DNA of 64,000 nucleotides from Vagococcus entomophilus (lineage in GTDB: Bacteria; Bacillota; Bacilli; Lactobacillales; Vagococcaceae), in assembly GCF_003987595.1 (NCBI RefSeq), contig NZ_NGJZ01000002.1:585400-649399 (forward strand). Direction: 5' to 3'. Shown one piece after another: positions 1 to 8,732 of the stretch. Each line of letters starts with the position of its first letter. Position 1 is the stretch's first letter. The notes beneath the pieces were generated by a model that worked only from the letters and a program-made list of their open reading frames with translations, did not search any database and was not told the DNA's origin. Both the position numbers and the translations under genes were made by a program.

Positions 1-1
1 A

Positions 2-556
2 ACTAGAGAAAAAATAAATCAGCTCCTTCGTGTAGCTACCAAAGCCCCCTCAGGCGGTAATCTTCAAGCATGGAGATTTCTAGTCATCGACGAGACAAAA
101 CAAAAAGAAAAGTTATATCCGATTGCGTTTCATCAGCAACAAATAATAGAGGCCTCCGCCACAATCGTGGCACTGGGTGATTTAGAAGGCTATAAAAAAG
201 CACATGAAATATATGCCCAAGCAGTATTTGAAAATAATATGCCCGAGAAAATAGCGACAATGTCTGAAGCAAAATACACAAATTTATATCAAAACATGCA
301 ATCGGATGACTTACTTCAAACGGTTACAGTCGATACCAGTCTGGCGGCAATGCAATTTATGTTGCTTGCAAAAGCAGAAGGCTTTGACACAACCCCAATG
401 CGAGGTTTCGACAAAGAGCAGTTAGCAAAAGCTTTTAAGATACCGAGTCGATACACGCCGGTTTTGTTGATATCTTTGGGTAAACAAAAAAAACCAGCGT
501 ATCAAACCTCAAGATTACCACTGGAAAAAGTTGTTTTTTACAATGAAATGAACTAA
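2..556 (+). CDS. nitroreductase family protein, 5'-truncated by the window edge
   Basis: The reading frame is open from base 2 and ends at TAA 554-556, so only the C-terminal 184 residues are present. The first visible residues contain APSGGNLQAW, the flavin-binding segment found near the N-terminus of FMN-dependent nitroreductases, so only roughly 20-30 residues should be missing. The family forms homodimers that use NAD(P)H to reduce nitro compounds or quinones, or act as putative oxidoreductases. The residues LLISLGKQ near the C-terminus fit the usual closing beta strand. The substrate cannot be told. The gene is followed by a long gap before a MerR regulator and shows no evident operon partner in the window. 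Confidence 0.85.
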   Translation, partial: TREKINQLLRVATKAPSGGNLQAWRFLVIDETKQKEKLYPIAFHQQQIIEASATIVALGDLEGYKKAHEIYAQAVFENNMPEKIATMSEAKYTNLYQNMQSDDLLQTVTVDTSLAAMQFMLLAKAEGFDTTPMRGFDKEQLAKAFKIPSRYTPVLLISLGKQKKPAYQTSRLPLEKVVFYNEMN

Positions 557-1022
557 GAGTTAGATCATAGTCAGGTAGAATGTCTACTAATGAAAGTATT
601 CGAGCAAAACGATTTGGCACAAGTCAGCTGACACAAATAAGCAAAAGCTTTGTTATGCTGGTTTTAGTGAGAGCTGATGTTGAGAAATAAAGGTGCATTA
701 AATTTTATTGCTGACTACTAGTTTCAATGCTTGGTGTTTAGTATAATGCATAGTAGCATCACAAAGTATAGAAGCTTAAGAATAAAAATTATCAAAAAGT
801 AGAGAACTATAGCCAAACGAGTAATCCAGTTTTAAACAGGTAAGTTGATAACGACTCAGGCTAAAGTACAAAAAGTTCAAAAAACGTATAATAGCACAGA
901 TAGGGCATGAATTGAATATCAGTTTGGCAAGTAATATTGCACGTATGGATGAAATGATAAGACACGCGTTTTATAAATCCAATTAATTTAGTGAATCAAA
1001 TGGAAGTTGGAGGGAGAACAGA
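557..1022. other. intergenic stretch without a convincing gene
   Basis: No ORF with a start and ribosome binding site is seen here. One frame on the plus strand is open from about 855 to 987 and reads like protein (it includes RIIAQIGHELNIS and MDEMIRHAFYKSN) but has no good start. It may be a decayed gene end or chance. The final bases carry the ribosome binding site of the MerR gene. Confidence 0.4.
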
Positions 1023-1397
1023 ATGAATATGAAGGAAGCAGCAAAGCTAACCGGCTTAACCAATGATACGATTAGGTATTATGAGCGGATTGGAATAATT
1101 ATGCCCATCCCGCGAAAAGAAAACGGCATGCGTGATTTTACAGAGCGCAGTCTTAATCAATTAAAATTTGCCAAAATCATGCGACGTGCAGGTATGGGGA
1201 TAGAAAGTTTAAGAGAATATGTGTCAATGATTTATGAAGATGATGACGCGACGATTTTTGCAAGAAAAGCGTTATTAATAGAACAAGCAAAAATCATGCA
1301 AGAAAAAATTGTAGAAATGCAAGAAGCACATGATTATTTGTTATACAAAGTAGAAAATTATGAAAGTCATATGAGAGAAGCTGAAAAAAAATTATAG
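1023..1397 (+). CDS. MerR family transcriptional regulator
   Basis: This 124-residue protein has the MerR winged helix-turn-helix at residues 1-70, with MKEAAKLTGLTNDTIRYYER at the N-terminus, followed by a helical, probably coiled-coil dimerisation segment at about 80-120. There is no cysteine cluster for metal sensing, so it resembles the AdhR-like or small-molecule branch of the family. MerR proteins activate promoters with over-long spacers by untwisting the DNA. The start at 1023 follows GGAGGGAG at a good distance; a second in-frame ATG lies two codons on. Possible targets are the nitroreductase upstream or the CPBP protease downstream, but no MerR-type promoter was recognised beside either. 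Confidence 0.9.
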   Translation: MNMKEAAKLTGLTNDTIRYYERIGIIMPIPRKENGMRDFTERSLNQLKFAKIMRRAGMGIESLREYVSMIYEDDDATIFARKALLIEQAKIMQEKIVEMQEAHDYLLYKVENYESHMREAEKKL

Positions 1398-1714
1398 AAA
1401 GAAATTCAAGATCAACAATAAAATAGAGTTGGGAATAGTAACAGAAATACGGAGAAACAGAAGTTTTTGAACCTAAGAAATAAGCAGAAATTTACGCTAG
1501 TTGCGCTTCAAATTTTTTATTAATTTTAGCTTATTTCTGAAAGCAATGTTTTTATTTGACTAATAGGAGCCTGAATTGTAACCTCTGAGTTATGTTCCAG
1601 TCTCTTATTTTTTGTTATATAACAAACGTTATAAAAAGACTAGATAGAAATGCGACTTTTGACTGATTCTTTAGGGAAAGGAAAAAACTATAATGCAGAT
1701 AAGGAGGAGAGTTG
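1398..1714. other. intergenic region with a 16-bp palindrome
   Basis: No gene is visible. A perfect palindrome TTTGTTATATAACAAA lies at 1611-1626, about 90 bp before the CPBP protease start, and could be an operator. TTGACT (1659-1664) and TATAAT (1689-1694) look like promoter hexamers, but the 24-bp spacing between them is too long for a standard promoter. Confidence 0.4.
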
Positions 1715-2566
1715 ATGAAAACTACGAGGTTAACCAACAAAAGAATAGTGATTTTTCTAGTACTAGCTACAATTTTTATGGGGGTTCTAAGTTTGAGGTA
1801 CGCCCAAAATAAAAATCCTAATTATCTAGTAGGCTTAATGTTTACGCCAATGATTAGTGTGATACTTACAAGAGTTCTAACAAAAGAAAAAGCTCAAAAT
1901 CTTTTTCTGCGTCCTTTTTTTAAGCAGAATAAATGGTATTATTTATTGGCATATTTCGCAACGCCCATCATTGCTTTTTCGGGCGCAGCAGTTTATTTTT
2001 TCTTCTTTCCAGATCAACTGGACTTTTTAGGGTCAAAGTTTGCTTACCAAAGCGATCTCACTACCGCGGGAGCATATTTTAAACAACTAGCAATCATTGT
2101 GCCATTGTGTATTTTGGTCAATCCGTTGGGAGGCTTACTTTCTTGTTTTGGAGAAGAATTTGCTTGGAGAGGGTATTTATTACCCAAGCTATCTGAAAAA
2201 TTTTCTAGGAAAAAAGCAGTTGTTTTAACAGGATTTATATGGGGAGTGTGGCATGCACCACTTGTTTACATGGGCCTCAACTATGGTACAGATCACCCTG
2301 CCTTAGGGATTACCATGATGATTTTCTTTTGTATGGTGATGAATACAATCTTGTCTTCTCTCTTTTTTAAAACAAAATCTGTATGGGTGTGTGTTGTTGC
2401 CCATGCTGCGCTAAATGCGATTGACAAGTATACGCCAAGCTATTTATTTACCTCGATGAAGGAAGCGCACAACTTGTTCATTGGACCTAATCTTGTAGGA
2501 ATAATTGGAGGTCTAGGATTCATTATTGTAGCCATTTTTTGTTACAAAAAGATGAACCAGATATAA
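1715..2566 (+). CDS. CPBP family intramembrane glutamic endopeptidase
   Basis: This is a 283-residue multi-spanning membrane protein with the three motifs of the CPBP (Abi/CAAX) protease family: EEFAWR at 147-152 (paired glutamates plus arginine), the histidine of GVWHAPL at 180, and HAALN at 230-234 inside membrane helices. Members include Rce1-like prenyl proteases and bacteriocin self-immunity or maturation proteins. No bacteriocin gene is seen nearby, so the substrate is unknown. ATG 1715 is chosen over TTG 1712 because AAGGAGGA ends at 1708, leaving 6 bp. The gene ends just before a terminator shared with the convergent AraC gene. Confidence 0.88.
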   Translation: MKTTRLTNKRIVIFLVLATIFMGVLSLRYAQNKNPNYLVGLMFTPMISVILTRVLTKEKAQNLFLRPFFKQNKWYYLLAYFATPIIAFSGAAVYFFFFPDQLDFLGSKFAYQSDLTTAGAYFKQLAIIVPLCILVNPLGGLLSCFGEEFAWRGYLLPKLSEKFSRKKAVVLTGFIWGVWHAPLVYMGLNYGTDHPALGITMMIFFCMVMNTILSSLFFKTKSVWVCVVAHAALNAIDKYTPSYLFTSMKEAHNLFIGPNLVGIIGGLGFIIVAIFCYKKMNQI

Positions 2567-2603
2567 TCTGTCATCTGAACAGTAATTTTCATAGCGTAAA
2601 ACA

Positions 2604-2640
2604 AAAGACAACCGATAAGAACTATCGATTGTCTTTTTTT
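2604..2640 (+). terminator. rho-independent terminator after the CPBP protease gene
   Basis: A 14-bp stem (2604-2617 with 2623-2636, one mismatch) with a 5-nt loop is followed by a T run. It lies between convergent genes and could serve both. Confidence 0.85.
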
Positions 2641-2681
2641 CTGCTTGAATTAAGTGATAGGCTACTAAATTTACTAGGAAT

Positions 2682-3764
2682 TCAAAATAGAATACGATAT
2701 TCTTTTGGTGTATAAGTAGTTTCTGCTTTGAATAGTTTGCAAAAATAACTTTGATTAGAAAAATGCAAAGACCCAGAAATTTCTTTTAAGGCTAAATCGG
2801 TGTTAACTAAGAGATATTTTGCCTCTTTGACTCGTGTTTTCGTAATAAAATGACGAAGTGAATTGCCTGTATTTTTTTTAAAAGTGGAAGATAGATACAC
2901 TGGATGGACACCAATTTTTTCTGCAATAGTCGAGTTGGAAAGGTCATCATACAGATTTTGATGGATGTATTCAATCGCTGATTTTACGATATAAGAGGTA
3001 GACGAGGCGGTATTTGTTTTTATAAGCAACGAAAATTCATTGAGCATTTGCTTGATTAAAGAATGATACTCGGGAGTGGCTTGAATGAAATCAAGTTGAC
3101 GAATCAGTGAATCTGAAAGCCGGTAAGCATGTGTTGGGGAGCAGCCGTACTGAATAGCAGCACGACTAACTAACGTAATCAAAGAAACAAAACGATATTT
3201 TTTTTCGAGCAGTTTGTTGTTTGAAAGTGGGGTTTGATTAATCTTTGACAAATTGTGGACCATTTTATTTAAAATCAAGGAGTCGCTTGTTTTTAAAGCA
3301 TCCATTAGATGTTTTTCAAATTGATAATGGTCGGTGAAAGTTGTCTGGAATGTTTGTTCTGTAAAGATTTTCTCTTCTTCAGAGTCCTGAGTCGCAGGAA
3401 TTTCAAAGTGTCGCTTTTTTATGGTTAACTGTTTTGTATCAGAAAGAATTGCGATATAAGCTTGAATTTTTTTAAATAGTAGGGTCCAGTCTAAATTTGT
3501 CCAATTACAGCTGTTTTTTTCGGACATAATCATTATGAGCATAAAGTTTGATTTGTTGATAATAAACTTTGTTGATAGAAAAATTAAGCCACGAAAATAA
3601 GTGATGGAGAGGGTATCAGTCTCACTGTAGTTCCAAAATTTCTTTGAAAAAGCATTTAAAACATCACTCGCTTTGATTTTTGACTCAAAAATACAAACCT
3701 GCTCTTGAAATAGTGCAAAGGGATATTCAGTAAATTCGGTTAATAACTTTATTTGCTCAAACAT
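2682..3764 (-). CDS. AraC family transcriptional regulator
   Basis: This is a 360-residue protein. The last 100 residues form the double helix-turn-helix of AraC/XylS regulators: a first helix pair around NSTIAEKIGVHPVYLSSTFKK and a second around ALKEISGSLHFSNQSYFCKLF, ending TPKEYRILF. The N-terminal 250 residues have no recognised domain and no membrane helix; they probably sense a ligand in the cytoplasm. The start follows GGAGGG on the minus strand. It is transcribed divergently from the beta-glucoside operon that begins 114 bp away, so it is probably that operon's regulator, most often an activator in this family. That role is inferred from position. Confidence 0.9.
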   Translation of the reverse strand: MFEQIKLLTEFTEYPFALFQEQVCIFESKIKASDVLNAFSKKFWNYSETDTLSITYFRGLIFLSTKFIINKSNFMLIMIMSEKNSCNWTNLDWTLLFKKIQAYIAILSDTKQLTIKKRHFEIPATQDSEEEKIFTEQTFQTTFTDHYQFEKHLMDALKTSDSLILNKMVHNLSKINQTPLSNNKLLEKKYRFVSLITLVSRAAIQYGCSPTHAYRLSDSLIRQLDFIQATPEYHSLIKQMLNEFSLLIKTNTASSTSYIVKSAIEYIHQNLYDDLSNSTIAEKIGVHPVYLSSTFKKNTGNSLRHFITKTRVKEAKYLLVNTDLALKEISGSLHFSNQSYFCKLFKAETTYTPKEYRILF

Positions 3765-3821
3765 GTAATACCCTCCAAATCGTCTTTAATTATTACTATA
3801 GATATTTAAATTATAATATAA

Positions 3822-3835
3822 ATAAAGCGCTTTCT
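3822..3835 (+). promoter_or_regulatory. putative cre (CcpA) site ahead of the beta-glucoside operon
   Basis: The palindrome AAAGCGCTTT (3824-3833) sits in a 14-bp stretch that matches the cre consensus TGWAANCGNTNWCA at 11 of 14 positions, including the central CG. It lies 44 bp before the start codon, in the gap between the AraC gene and the GH1 gene. This fits catabolite repression of a sugar operon. Confidence 0.6.
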
Positions 3836-3878
3836 CAAATATAATGAGTGTAGATAAAAGAAATGGAGGAGACGTGTT

Positions 3879-5252
3879 ATGAAAAAATTCCCAAAAAATT
3901 TTTTGTGGGGGGCTTCAACAAGTGCTTACCAAGTTGAAGGAGGATGGAACCAAGATGGAAAAGAGCCGTCTGTACAAGATATTCGCAAGCCTGTTCCAGA
4001 TACTACCGACTTTAAAGTTGCTTCTGACCATTACAATCGCTACAAAGAAGACGTGAAACTCTTTAAAGAATTAGGCTTAAAGGCATATCGTTTTTCGATT
4101 TCTTGGACAAGAGTCATGTCACACGGAAAAGTGAACGAAAAGGGTTTAGCATTTTACGACAATCTTATCAACGAATTATTGGCTCAAGGAATTGAACCTA
4201 TTCCTACTGTTTTTCATTTTGATTTGCCTTTTTCTTTACAAGCAGAAGGAGGGTGGGCCAATCGTGCTACCATCGATGCTTTTGTTACTTATTGTCAATT
4301 ATTATTTGAGCGTTACGGGGACCGAGTGAACTACTGGCAAACGATTAACGAACAAAATATGTTGGTATTTGCTAGTCGAGCTTTGGACGGCAAAACGGCT
4401 AGTTGGAAAGAAGTCTTTCAAGGCAATCATCATATGTTAGTGGCACAAGCGAAGGCGATGAAGATTTATCATGAGGGTGGTTATCCAGGGAAAATTGGCC
4501 CCGCTCCTAACATTGCATGTGTGTATCCAAAGTCAGAAAAACCAGAAGATATGTTAGCTGCGGAGTATATGAGTGCCCTTAGAAACTGGCTATTTTTGGA
4601 TCCAGCAGTCTATGGAAGATACAATCATTTAGCCATGCGAATGTTAAAAGCTATGGATGCAGTTCCAGAGATCACAGCAGAAGACGAGCAGGTTTTGAAA
4701 GAAAATACAGCGGACTTTATTGCCTTTAATTACTATAATTCAATGACTGTTGCAGCTTCTAAAAATGGCAAACAGAATGATGCGAAAGATCAGCAATCTG
4801 GCTTTTCAATACCGGGATTCTTTCAGACTGAAACAAATCAGCATTTGCCGATAACTGAATTTTCGAACTGGCCAATTGATCCAGTCGGGCTTCGTGTGAC
4901 CGCAAATCAATTATATGAGCGCTATCACTTACCAGTTTTGATTACTGAAAACGGCTTAGGGCAAGAAGATACCTTGACAAGTGATGGAAAAATTCATGAT
5001 AATTACCGAATAGAATATTTGGCAGCACATATTGAACAAATGAGACTGGCTATTGAAGACGGGGTAGAGTTTATCGGTTATTGTCCTTGGAGTGCAATTG
5101 ATTTGATCAGTACACACGAAGGATTTCGTAAACGGTATGGATTCGTTTATGTAAATCGTGAGGATTTTGACTTAAAAGATCTGAAACGTTACAAAAAAGA
5201 TAGCTTTTTCTGGTATCAACAAGTGATTCAGCAAAATGGATTAGAAAAGTAG
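3879..5252 (+). CDS. glycoside hydrolase family 1, probable 6-phospho-beta-glucosidase
   Basis: This is a 457-residue GH1 protein of usual length for the family. It opens with FLWGASTSAYQVEGG, has the acid/base glutamate in TINEQN (E158; the family usually has NEP, here NEQ) and the nucleophile glutamate in ITENGLG (E357). The C-terminal KRYGFVYV followed by LKRYKKDSFFWY is typical of 6-phospho-beta-glycosidases, which cut sugar phosphates imported by the PTS. It acts in the cytoplasm. It is the first gene of a four-gene operon with a ROK protein, a PTS EIIC and a MupG-like protein. The start follows GGAGGAG. Confidence 0.9.
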   Translation: MKKFPKNFLWGASTSAYQVEGGWNQDGKEPSVQDIRKPVPDTTDFKVASDHYNRYKEDVKLFKELGLKAYRFSISWTRVMSHGKVNEKGLAFYDNLINELLAQGIEPIPTVFHFDLPFSLQAEGGWANRATIDAFVTYCQLLFERYGDRVNYWQTINEQNMLVFASRALDGKTASWKEVFQGNHHMLVAQAKAMKIYHEGGYPGKIGPAPNIACVYPKSEKPEDMLAAEYMSALRNWLFLDPAVYGRYNHLAMRMLKAMDAVPEITAEDEQVLKENTADFIAFNYYNSMTVAASKNGKQNDAKDQQSGFSIPGFFQTETNQHLPITEFSNWPIDPVGLRVTANQLYERYHLPVLITENGLGQEDTLTSDGKIHDNYRIEYLAAHIEQMRLAIEDGVEFIGYCPWSAIDLISTHEGFRKRYGFVYVNREDFDLKDLKRYKKDSFFWYQQVIQQNGLEK

Positions 5253-5261
5253 GTGAGGTAG

Positions 5262-6209
5262 GTGGAGGAATATTTGGGTATTGATGTTGGGGGCTCTTTT
5301 ATCAAGTACGGCGTGATCAATGAAAATGGAAACGTTTTATCACAAAATAAAATCCCAAGTAATCGAAAAGAACCAGAAAAAATTATTGAATCCTTGATTC
5401 AAATTATTTTAAAGATAAAAAACGTAAGACCGCTTGTGGGTGTTGCACTGAGTATCCCCGGTGTGATCAGTGAGAAAAGCCAAATGCTGACATCAGGGGC
5501 ATTGGAAGGCTTGTATCGGTACAATTTAGCACAAATACTAGGAGATAAAACAAAGATGAAAGTTTGTATAGTGAACGATGCCAAAGCAGTTGGCTATGCG
5601 GAAAAATGGATTGGTGCTGGAAAAAATTGTCATAATTTTGTCTGTTTGCCTCTAGGGACTGGAGTAGGGGGGACGATTGTACTCAATGGCAAAGTCATTC
5701 AAGGTCGTACTGGCGCAGCAGGAGAGTTTGGACTGATGCTGATGGGACTTGGTAAAAGTGAGCCTGTAGGATATGATTCTGCTAGCTTTCACTGTGGTGC
5801 AGTTGCAGGCTTATGTCGAATCTATAATCGAAAATTGGGGAATCGCGCGTTTGAAGATTGGGAGTTAGATATTAAAAAAATATTGCTATGTGCAAGCCAA
5901 GGTCAACTTCAAGCGATTGAAAGCTTAGAAGAATTTTATAACAATGTAGCAGTATTATTACTCAATATTACGGTTTCGCTAGATCCTGAAAAAATCTTAA
6001 TTGGCGGTGGAATCAGTGAGAATGAAACCATAATGGATGGAATAAAAAAAGCGCTCAAAGTACTTGTCACCCGTTATCCAGAGATTTCAGCCATAGGGAC
6101 GCCTGCTATTGAGTCGTGCCAATTGGGGAATGCGGCTGGAATGATTGGAGCAGTAGCAAGAATGTTAGAAGGGGAGAGAAAAAATGAAAAATATGGAGAA
6201 GTTTATTGA
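5262..6209 (+). CDS. ROK family protein, probable sugar kinase
   Basis: This 315-residue protein has the ASKHA nucleotide-binding fold: phosphate-1 loop LGIDVGGSFIKYG at the N-terminus and LGTGVGGTIVLNGK plus GAAGEFG in the middle. It lacks the N-terminal helix-turn-helix of ROK repressors, so a sugar or beta-glucoside kinase is likely. The cysteine-rich zinc motif (CxCGxxGCxE) expected after GEFG is absent; the corresponding region reads SFHCGAVAGLC, so zinc binding looks degenerate. The start is GTG 5262 after AGGTGAGG; TTG 5274, five bases after GGAGG, is a real alternative. It overlaps the next gene by 26 bp, suggesting translational coupling. Confidence 0.85.
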   Translation: MEEYLGIDVGGSFIKYGVINENGNVLSQNKIPSNRKEPEKIIESLIQIILKIKNVRPLVGVALSIPGVISEKSQMLTSGALEGLYRYNLAQILGDKTKMKVCIVNDAKAVGYAEKWIGAGKNCHNFVCLPLGTGVGGTIVLNGKVIQGRTGAAGEFGLMLMGLGKSEPVGYDSASFHCGAVAGLCRIYNRKLGNRAFEDWELDIKKILLCASQGQLQAIESLEEFYNNVAVLLLNITVSLDPEKILIGGGISENETIMDGIKKALKVLVTRYPEISAIGTPAIESCQLGNAAGMIGAVARMLEGERKNEKYGEVY

Positions 6210-7539
6210 TCAATTTTTTGGTCCAATTGCACTTTATATGAATAAGAGTCCTTTTTTTAGAGCTTTAACAGAGGCATTTATGAAGATTACGCCGGTTACG
6301 TTGGGGGCTTCTATTTTGATGATTATTGGCTTTTTCCCCATACCAGCATGGCAAAATTGGCTGGTATCTGTGGGAGTCTATAATGATTTTGTAGCTGTAC
6401 AAAATGCAACCATCAATGCACTAGGATTGTTTTTAGCGTATACCTTTGCGTATAGTTATGTCAAAATCAATGCGCCTAAGTATAATCCTTTGATTGCAGG
6501 GGTTCTCTCGCTTTCTGGATTTATGATTCTTGTTCCACAGCAATTTATGTTGTTTAATGTCAAAGAGCAACTCACACAATATCCCGCACAAGCTACAATT
6601 GAGTCTGTAAGCACGTTAAATGCTTTTTCTAGCGATTATATTGGAGCTTCTGGTATTATTGTTGCGATGTTTGTAGGGTATTTGGTAGCTCGGGTCTATA
6701 TTTATTTAAATAAAAAGCATTTTGTTATTAAATTACCAGAGAGCGTGCCAACAAATGTTTCGGAATCTTTGAGTCCAACTTTTATAGCGGGTGTCATTAT
6801 GATTATTGCTTTTTGTTTGCGCTTGTTCTTTAAGTTTGCCCCTTTCTTTTCAAGATTCGGCAATATCTTTTCCTTTATCACCGGAGTCATTCAAATTCCA
6901 CTGCAAGATTTAGTCGGATCCCCATTATCGTTAATTTTAATTTTATCACTCGCCAACTTTTTTTGGTATTTTGGCATTCATCCGCAAGTTGTCTACAGTG
7001 TGATTACGCCAATTGTGATGGCAAATAGCGTTGCGAATATTACGGCATACACATCAGGACAACCGGTTCCTTATTTGATGTTTGCGGTTGTGGGTGTAGC
7101 TTGTGGAACAGGCTTTGGAGGTCAAGGCGCGACGATGGGTCTTGTGATTTCGATGATTACGGCCAAATCAAAGCGCTACAAAGAGATGTTCAAATTAACA
7201 GCAGCACCTTCAATCTTTAATATAAATGAGCCCTTGATTTTTGGGATGCCGATTATTATGAATCCGATTTTCTTTATTCCGATGGCGATTGGTCCGTTAC
7301 TTATGGGTGGAATTGCTTGGGCAATGACTTCATTGATTGATCTGACAAAGTACAATCCAACCATTTCCTTTCCTTGGACCACTCCTGCTTTAATTAATAT
7401 GATTTTTCGTGGTGGAATTCCCCTACTTCTAGTGGGAATGGTCTGCTTGTTCGTTAGTATTTTAATATGGTACCCATTTTTTAAAGTTGCCGACAAAAAA
7501 GCGCTTCAAGAAGAGTCTGGGATAGAAGTGAAAAGTTAA
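6184..7539 (+). CDS. PTS lactose/cellobiose-family EIIC permease
   Basis: This is a 451-residue membrane protein with about ten helices. FWYFGIHPQVVYSVITP and NINEPLIFGMPIIMNPI are the conserved substrate-channel segments of the Lac/Cel (CelB-like) EIIC family. It imports a beta-linked disaccharide while the sugar is phosphorylated by EIIB. No EIIA or EIIB gene is present in this operon or elsewhere in the window, so those subunits must come from another locus. The start is ATG 6184, preceded by GGGGAGAG and lying within the end of the ROK gene. Confidence 0.92.
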   Translation: MKNMEKFIDQFFGPIALYMNKSPFFRALTEAFMKITPVTLGASILMIIGFFPIPAWQNWLVSVGVYNDFVAVQNATINALGLFLAYTFAYSYVKINAPKYNPLIAGVLSLSGFMILVPQQFMLFNVKEQLTQYPAQATIESVSTLNAFSSDYIGASGIIVAMFVGYLVARVYIYLNKKHFVIKLPESVPTNVSESLSPTFIAGVIMIIAFCLRLFFKFAPFFSRFGNIFSFITGVIQIPLQDLVGSPLSLILILSLANFFWYFGIHPQVVYSVITPIVMANSVANITAYTSGQPVPYLMFAVVGVACGTGFGGQGATMGLVISMITAKSKRYKEMFKLTAAPSIFNINEPLIFGMPIIMNPIFFIPMAIGPLLMGGIAWAMTSLIDLTKYNPTISFPWTTPALINMIFRGGIPLLLVGMVCLFVSILIWYPFFKVADKKALQEESGIEVKS

Positions 7540-7562
7540 ATCGTTAGTATAGGAGGAGCAAG

Positions 7563-8669
7563 ATGGGCAAGTTAGGTGTTAGTTTATACCCAGAAAAAAG
7601 TAGTTTTGAAAAAGATAAAGCCTATTTAGCATTAGCAAAACAATATGATTTCTCAAGGATATTTATGAATTTACTTTTATTTAATGTTAAAAAAAATCAA
7701 CTTGAACCGATAATCAAGCGAATGAAAAAAACTATTGCTTATGGGAATCATTTAGGTTTTGAAACGTATTTGGATGTCAATCCGTATACGTTAAAGTCGT
7801 TAGGAATTTCTACTGCTGATTTAGCCTATTTTGCAGATTTAGGTGTTAAAGGAATTCGTTTAGATATGGGATTTACTGGTAAAGAAGAAGCGGAAATGAC
7901 AAGAAATCGCTATGGTCTTAAAATTGAGATTAATATGAGCAATGAGGATCACTATTTAGAGCGGATTTTTGATTATCACCCCAACCGAGCAAACCTAGTG
8001 GGATGTCATAATTTTTTTCCGCAAGCTTATACAGGTCTTTCAACAGAATATTTCATTCATTGCTCAAAGCGATTTTTAAAAAAAAATTTGAGAACAGCGG
8101 CATTTGTGACAGCGCCATCGGCTAAATTAGGACCATGGGAATTGCAGGAAGGGCTTTGCACAATCGAAGCGCATAGAAACTTACCATTGTATGCACAAGT
8201 GAGACATTTAAAAGCATTAGATGTTGTTGAAGACATTATTATAGGAAATGCCTATGCTGTTGAAAATGAATTAGCAGAGATGAAAAGAGCATTTCTAGAA
8301 GAGCGACTGTCATTAACAGTCGTCCCTGCTGACGGATTGTGGCCGATTGAAAAAAAGATTGTGGAAGATGTAAACCACATGTATAGAGGTGATTGTTCGG
8401 AATACATGATCCGTTCGTCCTTGCCACGTTTTATATACAGAGAGTCTCCTCTTCCTGCTAGGGAAAACAGTGCTCCAATTCAGAAGGGAGATGTACTAAT
8501 TTTAAATGAGAATTATGGGCAATACAAAGCAGAATTACAAATAGCTCTTAAAAGTCGACCGAAAGATAACAGAGTAAACAAAATTGGTCAAATTGCTACG
8601 GAAGATCTGCTGTTGTTAGAGACATTGCAACCATATACTGATTTTCATTTAACCTTCAAGCGTGATTAA
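7563..8669 (+). CDS. MupG/DUF871 family protein (putative 6-phospho-N-acetylmuramidase-like hydrolase)
   Basis: This 368-residue protein begins LGVSLYPEKSSFEKDKAYL, the hallmark of the DUF871 family. It has an N-terminal TIM-barrel (about 1-240) and a smaller C-terminal domain (about 260-365) of the cyclophilin-like type. The best-studied relative is Staphylococcus aureus MupG, which splits MurNAc-6-phosphate-GlcNAc inside the cell. Here the neighbours are a GH1 enzyme, a ROK protein and a cellobiose-type EIIC, with no MurQ etherase, so the substrate could be another phosphorylated disaccharide. It lies 23 bp after the EIIC gene with a strong AGGAGGAG site. Family assignment is firm; the reaction in this operon is inference. 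Confidence 0.85.
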   Translation: MGKLGVSLYPEKSSFEKDKAYLALAKQYDFSRIFMNLLLFNVKKNQLEPIIKRMKKTIAYGNHLGFETYLDVNPYTLKSLGISTADLAYFADLGVKGIRLDMGFTGKEEAEMTRNRYGLKIEINMSNEDHYLERIFDYHPNRANLVGCHNFFPQAYTGLSTEYFIHCSKRFLKKNLRTAAFVTAPSAKLGPWELQEGLCTIEAHRNLPLYAQVRHLKALDVVEDIIIGNAYAVENELAEMKRAFLEERLSLTVVPADGLWPIEKKIVEDVNHMYRGDCSEYMIRSSLPRFIYRESPLPARENSAPIQKGDVLILNENYGQYKAELQIALKSRPKDNRVNKIGQIATEDLLLLETLQPYTDFHLTFKRD

Positions 8670-8670
8670 T

Positions 8671-8732
8671 TCGTCTAAATAAGAAGAAGCGGAAAAGTTG
8701 TTATGCTTTTCTGCTTCTTCTTATTTAGACGA
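8671..8732 (+). terminator. long hairpin closing the beta-glucoside operon
   Basis: Two 27-base arms (8671-8697 and 8706-8732) pair with a single G-T wobble around an 8-base loop, immediately after the stop codon. No T run follows, so it is not a standard intrinsic terminator. It may end transcription, process the mRNA 3' end or block exonucleases. Confidence 0.6.

Noticed and set aside
1659..1694. TTGACT and TATAAT as a promoter for the CPBP gene
   Set aside because: A 24-bp spacer is outside the working range for a normal or MerR-type promoter.
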